The notes: a model not told the origin generated them from the letters alone. A stretch of DNA of 64,000 nt from Nocardia vermiculata NBRC 100427 (GCF_001613265.1 NZ_BDCA01000018.1:98033-162032), one strand, 5' to 3'. Counted from the stretch's first letter, positions 27,901 to 35,585 are shown. Program-made: numbers and translations.

Positions 27901-27973
27901 TCTCGGGCAGTTGGGTAAGGCACTCGAGAGTCTGCAAACGGCTATCGACGGCTACAACAAGGCAGGCGGATAG
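24971..27973 (+). CDS. UPF0182-family large membrane protein
   Basis: 1000 residues. Seven or so hydrophobic helices within the first 310 residues (for example LLVTALVIAALLLVGPRL and ILLFLVVGIVVGMVVW), then a long extracytoplasmic part and a Pro/Thr/Ala-rich C-terminal tail ending in a helix. SWLWFGEVGFRRVF and NRDPRDRVREVAPWLT are family signatures. GTG 24971 is chosen because VGMRP corresponds to the MGMRP start of the M. tuberculosis protein (Rv3193c) and gggagag lies 7 bases upstream. Function unknown. Confidence 0.87.
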   Translation: MGMRPPTGLPSLSRRSRILLVTALVIAALLLVGPRLTDAYTSWLWFGEVGFRRVFTTVLVTRILLFLVVGIVVGMVVWAAMLAAYRTRPVFVPVSGPSDPIARYRSTVMGRLKLFGIGIPVLVGLLSGLVAQSSWATVQLFLHGGAFGIQDPQFHLDVGFYAFDLPFYKLILNWLFVAVVIAFFANLVTHYIFGGLRLAGREGNLTRPARIQLAVIAGTFVLLKAVAYWFDRYSLLSSTRKEPTFDGGSYTDINAVLPAKLILMSIAIICAIAFFAGVVLRDLRVPAMAAALMLLSSILVGAVWPLVVEQFEVRPNAASKESAYIERNIDATRQAYGLTDDKVSYVDYKGTQTKDPSSSTADQQTIANIRLLDPNLLTQTFIQRQQLQNFYGFPDPLDIDRYTINGEKQDYIVAARELVPGNLSGNQTDWINQHTVYTHGNGFVASPANRVNVAPPKETQQAAAGGSNSSGGGYGYPVFNVDDKSTVSDLFTPKDRQAIPVDQPRIYYGEMISDSDADYAIVGGNGEAPREYDTGTAQYTYTGAGGVPIGNWFNRLAFAAKYAERNILFSGAIGSDSKLLFNRDPRDRVREVAPWLTTDGDVYPAVVDGRILWMVDGYTTLDNFPYAQRTSLEGVVEDSVDQSTGRQVPRKEVSYIRNSVKATVDAYDGTVKLYDVDPSDPVLNAWRGVFPGTVEPESAITPELRAHFRYPEDLFKVQREMLARYHVDDPREFFTNNAFWSVPNDPTSDTPTSAHQPPYYLLLGDEKTGKPQFNLTSAMVGFKRQFLAAYIQVASDPENYGKFTVRKLPTDSQTPGPQQVQTSMTTDARVSNDRTLLTGGNTNKIKYGNLLTLPIGEGGILYVEPWYLERNAGPNSASFPQLVKVLASYNDKVGYQSTLGDALNEVQAGLGEATAAQPGQAATTPSEGQGSTAPEPSTPNTPPPAIPPATGSAGRDAAVQQLNDALKSVEDAQKSGDLGQLGKALESLQTAIDGYNKAGG

Positions 27974-27994
27974 TTCGTCCCGCCCGTGCTGAGG

Positions 27995-28027
27995 CGACGG
28001 CGCCCCGGTTTGTCCGGGGCGCCGTCG
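27995..28027. terminator. Terminator after the UPF0182 gene
   Basis: Perfect 14-bp stem (cgacggcgccccgg / ccggggcgccgtcg) with loop tttgt, then ttgttcg, 22 bp after the stop codon. Confidence 0.85.
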
Positions 28028-28164
28028 TTGTTCGTCATGGCTTGCCCCGAACCTCGGCGCCCCGGAAAGTGACGGCACCACGAGGTGCTAACGCGGTCGT
28101 CACCACGGCCGACACGGCCTGTGAACATACATCGCCCGCATGTGGGCCTATCTGGGAGAAGCCT

Positions 28165-28281
28165 GTGGACAACATCGTCAACTCGATCCTGATGCTGCTG
28201 ATCATTCCGATGTGTCTGATCTACAACGGCAGTTCGGGAGCGGCGGCCGATCCGGGCTGGGGTGGCTGCAACGCGCTCTGA
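28165..28281 (+). CDS. Small hydrophobic protein, 38 residues
   Basis: GTG 28165 to TGA 28281 encodes a 38-residue peptide: one hydrophobic helix (SILMLLIIPMCLIYNG) followed by a short Gly/Trp/Cys-containing tail (DPGWGGCNAL). A gggaga ribosome-binding site lies 5 bases upstream, and the frame sits between two perfect hairpin terminators, so it looks like an isolated transcription unit. No family recognised. It could be a small membrane protein. Confidence 0.5.
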   Translation: MDNIVNSILMLLIIPMCLIYNGSSGAAADPGWGGCNAL

Positions 28282-28306
28282 GCACCGGTACCGGTCGCAC
28301 AGACGC

Positions 28307-28344
28307 AATTCGGCGCTGCCATCCGATGATGGCAGCGCCGAATT
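28307..28344. terminator. Bidirectional terminator between the small gene and rpf
   Basis: Perfect 17-bp stem aattcggcgctgccatc / gatggcagcgccgaatt with loop cgat, between convergent genes. Confidence 0.85.
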
Positions 28345-28381
28345 CGTTCGAGTCACATCCGCGGGATCACCGCGGCCGGGG

Positions 28382-28951
28382 TCAGCGCCCCAGCGTGTCG
28401 ACCAGACCGCTGGTCTGTTCCAGCAGCTGCTGGAACTGGTCGCTCACGCCGTACTGCGCGGCAGCCTGCTTACCGGCCTCGGTGGCCTGGTTGATCAGGT
28501 CCTGGCTTTCGGCGGGCAGCTGCACGGGCAGATCGGCGGGCAGCTGGATGGGGGCCTCGGCCTCGGGGGCGGGCTGCGGCGCGGGAGCCGGAGCGGGCTC
28601 CTCGGCCGGCGCGTAGCGCAGGTACTGGCCGCACACCGGCCAGGCACCGGGGCCCTGGGTGTCGAGCACGTTCTCCGCGACGCGGATCTGCTCTTCCTTG
28701 CTGGCATTGGCCGGCGAGCCGGAGCCGCCGTTGGCGTTCCAGGTGGACTGCGTGAACTGCAGACCGCCGTAGTAGCCGTTACCGGTGTTGATACCCCAGT
28801 TGCCGCCGCTCTCGCACTGTGCGACACCGTCCCAGTCGTGGGCGGGCGCAGCCGAAGCGGTGGTCGACGCTGCGAACGGGACGGCAACAAGGGCGCCGGC
28901 GGCGGCCACGAGGCCGAGGGCGCGACTGCTGATCTTCCGGTTCTGGTTCAT
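28382..28951 (-). CDS. rpf: Resuscitation-promoting factor, secreted peptidoglycan hydrolase
   Basis: 189 residues. Signal peptide ALGLVAAAGALVAVPFAAS with cleavage near TASAAPA, then the Rpf domain (about 37-110): WDGVAQCESGGNWGINTGNG contains the catalytic glutamate and GYYGGLQFTQSTW, CGQYLRY complete it. A Pro/Ala/Glu-rich linker and a C-terminal helical segment follow. Rpf enzymes cut the glycan strand as lysozyme-like transglycosylases and wake dormant cells. The unusually long, structured 5' region suggests RNA-level control. Confidence 0.92.
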   Translation of the reverse strand: MNQNRKISSRALGLVAAAGALVAVPFAASTTASAAPAHDWDGVAQCESGGNWGINTGNGYYGGLQFTQSTWNANGGSGSPANASKEEQIRVAENVLDTQGPGAWPVCGQYLRYAPAEEPAPAPAPQPAPEAEAPIQLPADLPVQLPAESQDLINQATEAGKQAAAQYGVSDQFQQLLEQTSGLVDTLGR

Positions 28952-29626
28952 GATGGTGTCCCTCCCTGCGCCCGCCGGCGTCGGCGATAGTTCCGCCGCG
29001 TCCCTGCCCCCAGGAGGTCGGGGATCCCCGTACCGCGGGGCAGGGTTGCCGGTGTGCAGCGGTTCGGGTCGGGGCCCGTCACGTTCGATCAGGGCCGGAG
29101 TCGACCATAACGAAGAGATCTCGGTAGATCACGTCTTGATAACAGCGTTAATTGCATGAAGCGAATAACAGGTAATAGAGCGTTGATGCAGGTTGGCTAT
29201 GCAATAAGCGATTGAACTACATATATGTTATTCGGCCGTGATGTGTGGTGAATCACCGGGGAAATGTGCGCCAGGTCACGTTTTATGGCGCTCAACTTTG
29301 GAAACGCGCGCGTTTCCGACCTGAAACCAGGGGTGGTCGGCGGTTCGAACCTCCGCGTGAATCCCCCGAAAAGGGTTGGAAGTTCGCGGCGTCGGGGCGG
29401 TCGCGGTGAAGGCGCGTTGCCACGGGTGGGTGCAGTCCTTCCGGGGGGAAACATAACGGTTGGTTTTATTGGTGGTCGTCGATGGTCGGGCGGGAAGCGG
29501 GCGGGGTGATGCAGCCTCGTGGCCCATGCTCTGGTTCGAAGGTTGCTCGCAGCTACCGGCGAAATCACCCTCTGACCACACGATTTGCTACCTCCGCGAA
29601 CTCGTGTGTAATGTTGTGTTCACCGA
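28952..29626. promoter_or_regulatory. Structured leader and promoter region of rpf
   Basis: 675 bp without a protein gene. Near rpf, ccctgcccc (29002-29010) pairs with ggggcaggg (29037-29045) around an inner 12-bp palindrome cggggatccccg (29019-29030), a likely leader RNA fold. Further up (29150-29260) the DNA is unusually A/T-rich, the probable promoter, with cgaataac/gttattcg arms and ggtgaatcacc. Actinobacterial rpf genes often carry c-di-AMP (ydaO) riboswitches, but I could not match the conserved ydaO blocks here. The right end carries the tRNA promoter. Confidence 0.45.
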
Positions 29627-29700
29627 CGCGGGGTGGAGCAGCTCGGTAGCTCGCTGGGCTCATAACCCAGAGGTCGCAGGTTCAAATCCTGTCCCCGCTA
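29627..29700 (+). tRNA. Initiator tRNA-Met (CAT), copy 1
   Basis: Complete cloverleaf with anticodon CAT. The anticodon stem has three G:C pairs (GGG...CCC) and the first acceptor pair is unpaired (C1/T72), both marks of the initiator tRNA. CCA is not encoded (cta follows). Promoter: TTGCTA 29585-29590 and TAATGT 29609-29614, 18-bp spacer; it differs from the promoter of copies 2 and 3. Confidence 0.95.
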
Positions 29701-29710
29701 CTAAAGGGAA

Positions 29711-29749
29711 TGACCCCCGGAACCATGGGTTCCGGGGGTCATTTCTTTG
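29711..29749 (+). terminator. Terminator of tRNA copy 1
   Basis: 14-bp stem tgacccccggaacc / ggttccgggggtca with a 3-base loop and a T-rich tail (tttctttg). Confidence 0.88.
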
Positions 29750-29833
29750 TCCGAATGCACCCGCGCCCGTTGTCCTCCAGCCGCCTTCCCGCGATCGACG
29801 ACTAGGTACGCGCTCGGCGGGTAGCACCAGGAC

Positions 29834-30721
29834 ATGGTCACAACACCGCTCCTGACCCTGAACAACGGTGTCGAGATGCCCGCGATCGGGCTCGGGGTCT
29901 ACCAGACCCCACCCGACGAGACGGCCGCTGCCGTCGCCGCCGCGCTGGATACCGGCTACCGGCATGTCGATACCGCCGCTGCCTACGGGAACGAACGGGA
30001 GGTAGGTGAGGCGATCCGCAGCTCGGGCATCTCGCGTTCGGAGATCTTCATCGAGACGAAGATCTGGATCAGCGATTACGGCTACGACGCGACATTGCAC
30101 GCGTTCGACAAGAGCGCCGGCAAACTGGGGGTCGACCGCATCGATCTCCTCATCCTGCATCAGGCCCTGCCCTCTCGGTTCGACCTCACGGTCGATGCCT
30201 ACCGCGCCTTGGAACAGCTACTGGCCGACGGGCGAGTCCGCGCCGTCGGGGTCAGCAATTTCATGCGCGACCACCTCGACAACCTGCTGAAGCAGACCTC
30301 GGTCGTCCCCGCGGTGAACCAGATCGAAGTACACCCGTACTTCCGCCAGCCCGACGTCCTCGCCGCCGACGCCGAACACGGCATCCTCACTCAGGCCTGG
30401 TCGCCGATCGGCGGCATCACCTTCTACCGCGACAGCGGCCACACCAGCACCCTCGAAGATCCCACCGTCACCGCGATCGCCGATTCCCACGGGAAAACCC
30501 CGGCGCAAGTGCTGTTGCGCTGGGGCCTCCAGCAAGGCCGTTCGGTGATCCCGAAATCCACCCGACCGGAACGCATCGCCGAGAACTTCCAGGTCTTCGA
30601 CTTCACGCTCACCGATGACGAGCTGACCGCCATCGACGCCCTCGACACCGGACAACGCGGCGGTCCCGAACCCGCCGACGTCACCCTCGAGGCGTTCGGT
30701 GTGGACATACCGGAGGCCTGA
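29834..30721 (+). CDS. Aldo/keto reductase
   Basis: 295 residues, an NADPH-dependent (alpha/beta)8 barrel. DTGYRHVDTAAAYGNE carries the catalytic Asp and Tyr, FIETKIWISDYG the Lys and LLILHQALP the His. IPKSTRPERIAENFQVFDF is the cofactor 2'-phosphate-binding segment. Such enzymes reduce aldehydes, ketones and ketoacids; the substrate cannot be told. ATG 29834 follows the tRNA terminator by about 85 bp. Confidence 0.9.
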   Translation: MVTTPLLTLNNGVEMPAIGLGVYQTPPDETAAAVAAALDTGYRHVDTAAAYGNEREVGEAIRSSGISRSEIFIETKIWISDYGYDATLHAFDKSAGKLGVDRIDLLILHQALPSRFDLTVDAYRALEQLLADGRVRAVGVSNFMRDHLDNLLKQTSVVPAVNQIEVHPYFRQPDVLAADAEHGILTQAWSPIGGITFYRDSGHTSTLEDPTVTAIADSHGKTPAQVLLRWGLQQGRSVIPKSTRPERIAENFQVFDFTLTDDELTAIDALDTGQRGGPEPADVTLEAFGVDIPEA

Positions 30722-30822
30722 GCTGACCCACCCGTCAACGTAAGCCGGTAGCCTCGGCCGAATTGGGTCTCACCGGTTGGTCCCGTTGCCGGGCGACGAT
30801 CCGGTTATCCGATAAGCGCAAA

Positions 30823-31164
30823 TCACGGTTGTAGTCCGAGGATCAGGCGCACCGAGTCCTCCACACGGCGCAACTCGCTCGGTGCCAGCAGTCCTAGCTT
30901 CCGTCGTAATCGCGGCTTGGCCAGAGTGTGAAGATCCGCGCAGTTCACATATGACTCGTCGTATTTCGTCAGCCCCGAGTCACGCCCGATCGGAATATGA
31001 GTGGTCGGCGGTCCCGATGTGCCGGTGATTACCGCGACCGTGACTGCGGCCAGCGGTTCCGCGATTCGGTTCACGGTGAGTACGATTGCGGGGTGTGGTC
31101 CGACGGGTTGCGGGAAAGCGCAGGCCCATACCTCGCCTCTCAGTGGCGTGCCGGCGCTCACCAC
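30823..31164 (-). CDS. MazF/PemK-type mRNA interferase toxin
   Basis: 113 residues. LRGEVWACAFPQPVGPHPAI near the N-terminus and SYVNCADLHTLAKPRL in the middle match the MazF/PemK fold (GEVW strand and the conserved D/S-x-V-x-C-D strand). Such toxins cut mRNA at short sequences. The start GTG lies within the last codons of the upstream antitoxin, overlapping by 7 bp, the usual coupled order antitoxin-toxin. Confidence 0.78.
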   Translation of the reverse strand: MVSAGTPLRGEVWACAFPQPVGPHPAIVLTVNRIAEPLAAVTVAVITGTSGPPTTHIPIGRDSGLTKYDESYVNCADLHTLAKPRLRRKLGLLAPSELRRVEDSVRLILGLQP

Positions 31165-31517
31165 TGCATATCGTCCGCAGCTGCAAGCTCGGAATCGCTC
31201 GGTTCTGTGACTCCCTCTGGTAGCGGTGTGGGCTGGTCACCATAGAACTCTCGGATCTCTTCGGCCGCGCTCACCTCCGCTGCCTCCCTCGTCAAGAGCT
31301 TCAGCCCTTCGCGTAGGGCATCGGATGTCGAGGCCAGGCCCAGAGTCTGCATGACCTGTTCGAGGGCTCGCATCTCGTCATCGCGCAACCGAACCTGAGC
31401 CAGCCGGCTGCGGCCGAGATGGGGTGTTCCCTGCTCAGCCGTTGGTCGAGAGCGCTTCGTCGCCCCTTTGGCGGGAGCGGCGCCCTTTCCGCGCTCGCGA
31501 TGTCTTACAGATGTCAT
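31158..31517 (-). CDS. Antitoxin partner of the MazF-type toxin
   Basis: 119 residues from ATG 31517. A basic N-terminus, then RLRDDEMRALEQVMQTLG and STSDALREGLKLLTREAAE, a ribbon-helix-helix-type DNA-binding segment, and an acidic C-terminus (EIREFYGDQPTPLPEGV) that would wrap the toxin. It overlaps the toxin gene. An A/T-rich tract just upstream (tgtcatacaataaag, in + orientation) is the likely autoregulated promoter. Confidence 0.68.
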   Translation of the reverse strand: MTSVRHRERGKGAAPAKGATKRSRPTAEQGTPHLGRSRLAQVRLRDDEMRALEQVMQTLGLASTSDALREGLKLLTREAAEVSAAEEIREFYGDQPTPLPEGVTEPSDSELAAADDMQW

Positions 31518-31650
31518 ACAATAAAGTGTGGCCGCTGAGAACGCGATCGTCAAGCGGGACCGCGACACCTTCGAGCGCTTGCGAACGGCAGCGCTGTCAC
31601 CGGCAGGCAGCAAACAAAGCGCTACGGCGTGTAGCAAGGGAGTGCAGGTA

Positions 31651-31851
31651 GTGATCGTGGATCTATTCGATGCCGCATGGTTCAAGTCCAGTCACAGTGG
31701 TGGCGGCAACGACTGCGTGGAGGTCGCGCACCTGGACGGTGGGCAGGTCGGGGTGCGAGACTCCAAAGCCCCGAATGGGCGGGCGTTCGTCTTCACCGGT
31801 GACGAATGGGACGCTTTCCTCTCCGGTGTACGGCGGTTCGGCCACTCCTGA
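31651..31851 (+). CDS. DUF397-domain protein
   Basis: 66 residues from GTG 31651, with agggag 8 bases upstream. FDAAWFKSSHSGGGNDCVEV, VGVRDSKAPNGRAFVF and EWDAFLSGVR cover the whole DUF397 signature. In actinomycetes DUF397 proteins normally sit next to an XRE-type regulator and act as small partners in developmental or resistance control. Here no intact XRE gene is adjacent; only a decayed one lies 1 kb away. Confidence 0.85.
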   Translation: MIVDLFDAAWFKSSHSGGGNDCVEVAHLDGGQVGVRDSKAPNGRAFVFTGDEWDAFLSGVRRFGHS

Positions 31852-31886
31852 TCCTGCTCGGGCCGGCTGGCGGGTGGCAGATGCGA

Positions 31887-32141
31887 TCACGTCCGGTTGT
31901 CCTTGCTTTCACCCCAAGTGGATACGCGCGCGAGGGACAAGAATTCGTCCAGGTCCTCGTCTTCACTGTCGGGGACTGCGCCGTACCCGGCAACGATCGA
32001 ATCCTCGATGACACGGTCGCGGAATTGCTCGAGGGCAGCGGCGAACACAGCGGCACGATCGATGTGGTGCTGCGTCTTCACCTCGGCATTCACGAAATCG
32101 ACCAGTTCGCCAGGCGGGCTGACGGCGATTTGTTCGGTCAT
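31887..32141 (-). CDS. Ribbon-helix-helix antitoxin-like protein, no toxin partner
   Basis: 84 residues from ATG 32141. TEQIAVSPPGELVDFVNAEV and DRAAVFAAALEQFRDRVIED resemble ParD/CopG-type antitoxins. The usual downstream toxin (RelE/ParE or PIN) is missing: the next gene downstream on this strand is the MazF antitoxin. Frame is open up to 32228; this start is chosen by the length typical for the family. Function unproven. Confidence 0.5.
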   Translation of the reverse strand: MTEQIAVSPPGELVDFVNAEVKTQHHIDRAAVFAAALEQFRDRVIEDSIVAGYGAVPDSEDEDLDEFLSLARVSTWGESKDNRT

Positions 32142-32196
32142 GCCGGCAATCATGCCGATGTAAGCCTCGAGAGCGAAGGGAAGCGCGCCCGCCTCT

Positions 32197-32883
32197 CTAA
32201 AGGATCGCCACAACCAAAGACTTGTCATCGTGGCGTTTCGCGCGAGGTGCGATGCGGCCGCTCGGGTCGGTGTCTGCTTCCCAATGATGACAGCGCTCGA
32301 GGAGGCGGTTCAGCATGTCGCTGTCGCAGGCTGCGACCTGATCCCAGGAAGCGCCGACGGCGGGAATGCGTTCGGCCGCTCCATCGGTGGCGAGCGCCAT
32401 CCATGGAACGTCTGCTGCCGAGGGGATCGACGTGATGGCGTATTCGGCGGCGATCGGGTCCGCCTCAGCGGTCCAGTAGCCGTTCGGGCGGTTTCGATAC
32501 CGGAGCTGTTCGTGCTGGAGTGATCGCAAGACGTGTCGATGGGTCTCGTCGTAGCCGCTACCTTCGCTCAAACGCTTTCGGTACCTGCGGGTTTCATCCA
32601 GGTCGAGCCCGTCCAACCGGTTGTCTGTGGAAACTGTGTAGGAGCCGTCCGGGCCGCCGACGACGATGGTCGAGTCACCGTGTAGCAGGGTATCGATCGT
32701 GCTGCCGAGCTGCCGGACCACCGCGACGGTGCTCGACGGTGCGCGATGGGGTAGTAGATCGAGTTGGTCGGCGGTGGCTCGGATCGAATCAACCAAGATG
32801 TCGCGGAGTCCTCCCGTCGTGGCGGAGAGCCTTTGCCGGTCAGCGGCGGAGCACTCCCGCAGTTGAGCGACTGCGAGCTTCAT
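32197..32883 (-). pseudogene. PP2C-type phosphatase, N-terminally truncated
   Basis: 228 residues. APSSTVAVVR, LHGDSTIVVG, YRNRPNGYWTAEADPIAAEY, LATDGAAERI and AKRHDDKSLVVAIL align with the later two thirds of actinobacterial PP2C serine/threonine phosphatases. The first third, which should hold the GRPNED-type metal-binding motif, is missing; the gene begins three bases after the stop of a truncated regulator in the same frame. Probably inactive as a phosphatase, though it may still be translated. Confidence 0.6.
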
Positions 32884-32886
32884 ATG

Positions 32887-33510
32887 TCAGATTCTGACGC
32901 CCGCCCAAGTGGCGAAGCGGGCAAGATCGTCGGTGCCGCGGCGGGCGTGGGCCAATACTCGGACGGTTTCGTGGACCTGTGGGTGGCCCCGGGTGAGTTC
33001 CGGTGCGACCACACGGGCCTGTTGCAGGGTGAGCAAGGCGCGTTGTCTGTCGCCGTGTAACAGCCACGCACGGGAGAGGTCGATGAAGTGGTGTCCGGCA
33101 CGGGAGGGTGCCACAGAGACCGGCAGGTGGATCTTCGCGGCTCGCGATATGGCGGTGGTGCCGTCGGAGAGTTCGACCGGCACCGCGACCGAGTGGATGT
33201 CGACGTTGGAAGGCCGGAAGCCGGTGCCGTAGTGGCGGAACCGAGTAGGGCCGATGGCGGAAGCGATTCCTCGTGCTTCGCCGAGATGGGCCTCGGCAGC
33301 ATCGCCATCGGCAGCGCGGGCGGCCAGAATCGCTCCGCGCAGATGGAGCGCGCCACGCACAGCCAAGAGGTCAGGGGAGGTAGGAATGTCCTCGCTTGCG
33401 GCATACGCGCGTTCGATCGTCCGCGATCCGCCGGAGTAAGCACCGGAATGCAACAGGATCAAGGCACGGTTGTACTCGGCAGCGATGAGCCAGATCGGGT
33501 CCCCGCTGAG
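32887..33510 (-). pseudogene. Fragment of an XRE/TPR regulator, 5' end lost
   Basis: The frame reads WLIAAEYNRALILLHSGAY and then TPR-like helices (LHLRGAILAARAADGDAAEA, SRAGHHFIDLSRAWLLHGD), typical of the C-terminal half of Nocardia/Streptomyces XRE regulators that pair with DUF397 proteins. Directly upstream an in-frame TAG (33511-33513) ends the similarity, and an unrelated gene occupies the other strand. The N-terminal DNA-binding domain is gone. Confidence 0.65.
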
Positions 33511-33747
33511 CTACGGCGGTTGGCGCGGCGACTCGGCTACCGGTTGCAGTGGTCGGCGGAGACCAGTCGCATTCCGCTGGCCGACCAGGTTCGCGAGTGG
33601 AACGCGGATGCGCTGCTCTTGCCGTCGACCGAGCATGTCGACGTTCTCACTCTCCATGCGGTGATGATGGTCGCCGACGTCGAAACGGTCGAGCCGCGAC
33701 TGAGTTTCGCCAGATGGGCCATACATCCGGAGGTGCGGAGTCGTTGA
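33448..33747 (+). CDS. Conserved actinomycete hypothetical protein
   Basis: 99 residues from ATG 33448, partly overlapping the truncated regulator on the other strand. RVPAELRRLARRLGYRLQW, ADALLLPSTEHVDVL and DVETVEPRLSFARW resemble short Nocardia proteins that look like the N-terminal catalytic half of a serine recombinase without its catalytic residues. No function assigned. ggag lies about 11 bases before the start. Confidence 0.5.
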   Translation: MQQDQGTVVLGSDEPDRVPAELRRLARRLGYRLQWSAETSRIPLADQVREWNADALLLPSTEHVDVLTLHAVMMVADVETVEPRLSFARWAIHPEVRSR

Positions 33748-33863
33748 CAGCACAGTCGTGTGGCCCCACTGGACACACCCCGTTCAAGCCCCACGGTTGG
33801 GAATACCGACGGTGAAAAGCGTTCTGACACAATCGGGTTGACCTACGATGTCGAGGCGGATGG

Positions 33864-34427
33864 GTGTGCAGCATGCGAAACGGCAGTAAACGTCTGCTCG
33901 AGGAGGTGGGTAGTCGCCGGATGGCGGTGGCGGTGCTGACCGCGATCACCGGCCTCTACTATCTGCTGGTCGCGATCACCAATTGCACCGACACCGATAC
34001 CAACCGGCGTGGGGTGTCGGAGGTGTTGTCGATGCGGGCGACGCTGCACAATCCGGGGATCGATTGGCGGGCCGTCGCCAGTGGGAATGTCGCGCTGGTC
34101 GCCTACGTGTTGATTGTGTTCTGGGAGTTCGCGATCGCGATCGTGCTGTTGGTGGGTGCTGCTGCCTGGGTCAGGGAGTTGAGCGGCCGGCCGCGCCGGA
34201 CGCGAGACCGTCCGGGTGTTGCGGCGCGGTTGTCGAGCCTGGGTTGGGTGATGGTAATCGTGCTGTTCGTCGGCGGTTTCCTGACCATCGGGGGAGAGTG
34301 GTTCCGGATGTGGGCGAACGAGGAGGTGAATGCCTCCTCGGCGGCCTTGCAGAATTTCCTGATCGCAGCGGTCGGCTTGATATTGGTTCACCTGCCGGAG
34401 CGGGCGCCTACGCCGACCTCGCAGTAG
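33864..34427 (+). CDS. DUF2165-family membrane protein
   Basis: 187 residues with four hydrophobic helices (about 20-40, 75-105, 130-155, 165-180). EVLSMRATLHNPGIDWRA is the family signature between helices 1 and 2. Predicted integral membrane protein of unknown function. GTG 33864 or ATG 33873 are both possible starts. Confidence 0.72.
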   Translation: MCSMRNGSKRLLEEVGSRRMAVAVLTAITGLYYLLVAITNCTDTDTNRRGVSEVLSMRATLHNPGIDWRAVASGNVALVAYVLIVFWEFAIAIVLLVGAAAWVRELSGRPRRTRDRPGVAARLSSLGWVMVIVLFVGGFLTIGGEWFRMWANEEVNASSAALQNFLIAAVGLILVHLPERAPTPTSQ

Positions 34428-34496
34428 AACCGGGGATGTCGCAGGTCGTCCTCGTAGATATCGGCATGCATCGACACCCGGTGTGCCGCCGAATCG

Positions 34497-34814
34497 CTAT
34501 ATCGGCGCGACGGACTCCGACCCGGTGAAGGTCCGCACCGTGCGGGACGCGACGAGAGGTAGCAGTTCGGCCGCGCCGATCTCACGAAAGTGTTCCGACT
34601 GCCGGTGCGCCGTGAAAGCTGCTGCGTCGGCGTAGGTTTCGATGCTGACGAACCGCTCCGGCTGCTCGACGGAACGAAAGACGTCGTAGGTGAGACAACC
34701 GGGTTCGGTGCGGCACACCAGTGCGAACTTCTGCATCACGTCACCCAGCTTTTCGGCGTTCTCCGGACTGGATGCCACATCGGCAATCACATAGACACTC
34801 GTATCCACGAGCAA
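34497..34814 (-). CDS. Antibiotic-biosynthesis-monooxygenase (ABM) domain protein
   Basis: 105 residues. EPGCLTYDVFRSVEQPERFV, SIETYADAAAFTAHRQSEHF form the dimeric ferredoxin-like ABM fold found in quinol monooxygenases (YgiN type) and small cofactor-free oxygenases. The His in QSEHF is the conserved histidine. Likely involved in quinone or aromatic metabolism; substrate unknown. Confidence 0.75.
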   Translation of the reverse strand: MLVDTSVYVIADVASSPENAEKLGDVMQKFALVCRTEPGCLTYDVFRSVEQPERFVSIETYADAAAFTAHRQSEHFREIGAAELLPLVASRTVRTFTGSESVAPI

Positions 34815-35012
34815 ACCGTACTCGATACCGTAAGGCTGCTGCCCGGAACTATCGGTCAGAGCACCCGGCGCCGGCCTCGGTGCGCTTGTCGGAGTGGTCG
34901 TCGGCTGGTCCGGGTACAGCTGAAACGTGAACGGTCGAAAGCCCGGTCCTGCTGGTTGTCTCTGGCGAGTTGCACCACCTCCGGCTGCGCCTGTCTTCGC
35001 GGTGGGGTCGGT

Positions 35013-35585
35013 TCAAGATCCAGCGAGCTCCTGGTTCAGCTGCGCGGTGACCGTGGTGAGTACCGTTGCGGCAGTGGTCAAGTCCTGCCTGGAGACCGAA
35101 GCGTAAGCGCGGGTGATCACTGCGTTCGTGGCTGCGCGGACGTGTCCGGCCAGTGCGCGGCCGGCCTCGGTCGGGACGACGGACTCCGGCTTGTCGTGGT
35201 CCGGTGCGATCAGTGCGGACTCGATCAAGCCGCGCACCGCCTTGTCGGCGGCTCCCTGGTTTTTCAAGCTGTCGGCCGCCCGTTCGACGAGCTGACGGCG
35301 CTGGATCGGGGCGTCGGTGGCGCAGGTGAGTACCAATGTCACCCACTGTGGGTAATCGACTCCGGTACCGGACAATTCGCGATTGAGCACCGCGCGGTGC
35401 GCGTTCTCCGCCTGGCCGACGATTCGGGGGTCGAGAGTTGGCGTGGTGCTGGTTTCGGTCGACACGGGCGAGGCTCCTTCGGGTGAGCTGTACTGCACTG
35501 ACGGCTCTGCTCCACCGCACGCGGTCAGCGCCACGGTGGAGGCGGTGACGGCGAGGAGGGGGAGGAGGTACGTGCAGCCGGGCAT
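35013..35585 (-). CDS. MarR-type regulator preceded by a lipoprotein signal peptide
   Basis: From ATG 35585 the product has 190 residues: a lipoprotein signal with lipobox (LLAVTASTVALTACGG), a Ser/Thr/Pro linker, then a MarR-like winged-helix domain (QWVTLVLTCATDAPIQRRQL, IESALIAPDHDK, VPTEAGRALAGHV). A second in-frame start, GTG 35465, has an ideal site (aaggag, 8-base spacing) and would give a normal 150-residue cytoplasmic MarR. The first start has ggag with 7-base spacing directly behind the large palindrome. Either a start-site choice or a true fusion; the sequence alone does not decide. Confidence 0.6.
   Translation of the reverse strand: MPGCTYLLPLLAVTASTVALTACGGAEPSVQYSSPEGASPVSTETSTTPTLDPRIVGQAENAHRAVLNRELSGTGVDYPQWVTLVLTCATDAPIQRRQLVERAADSLKNQGAADKAVRGLIESALIAPDHDKPESVVPTEAGRALAGHVRAATNAVITRAYASVSRQDLTTAATVLTTVTAQLNQELAGS

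Noticed and set aside
26096..28081. 661-codon minus-strand open frame
   Set aside because: Antisense to the conserved UPF0182 gene in a high-GC genome; no domain is recognisable in it.
28952..29160. c-di-AMP (ydaO) riboswitch in the rpf leader
   Set aside because: Expected from rpf genes elsewhere, but the conserved ydaO sequence blocks could not be found by eye, so only a structured leader is reported.
33748..33863. Possible small gene before the DUF2165 protein
   Set aside because: No start with a ribosome-binding site and no frame of useful length; treated as promoter space.
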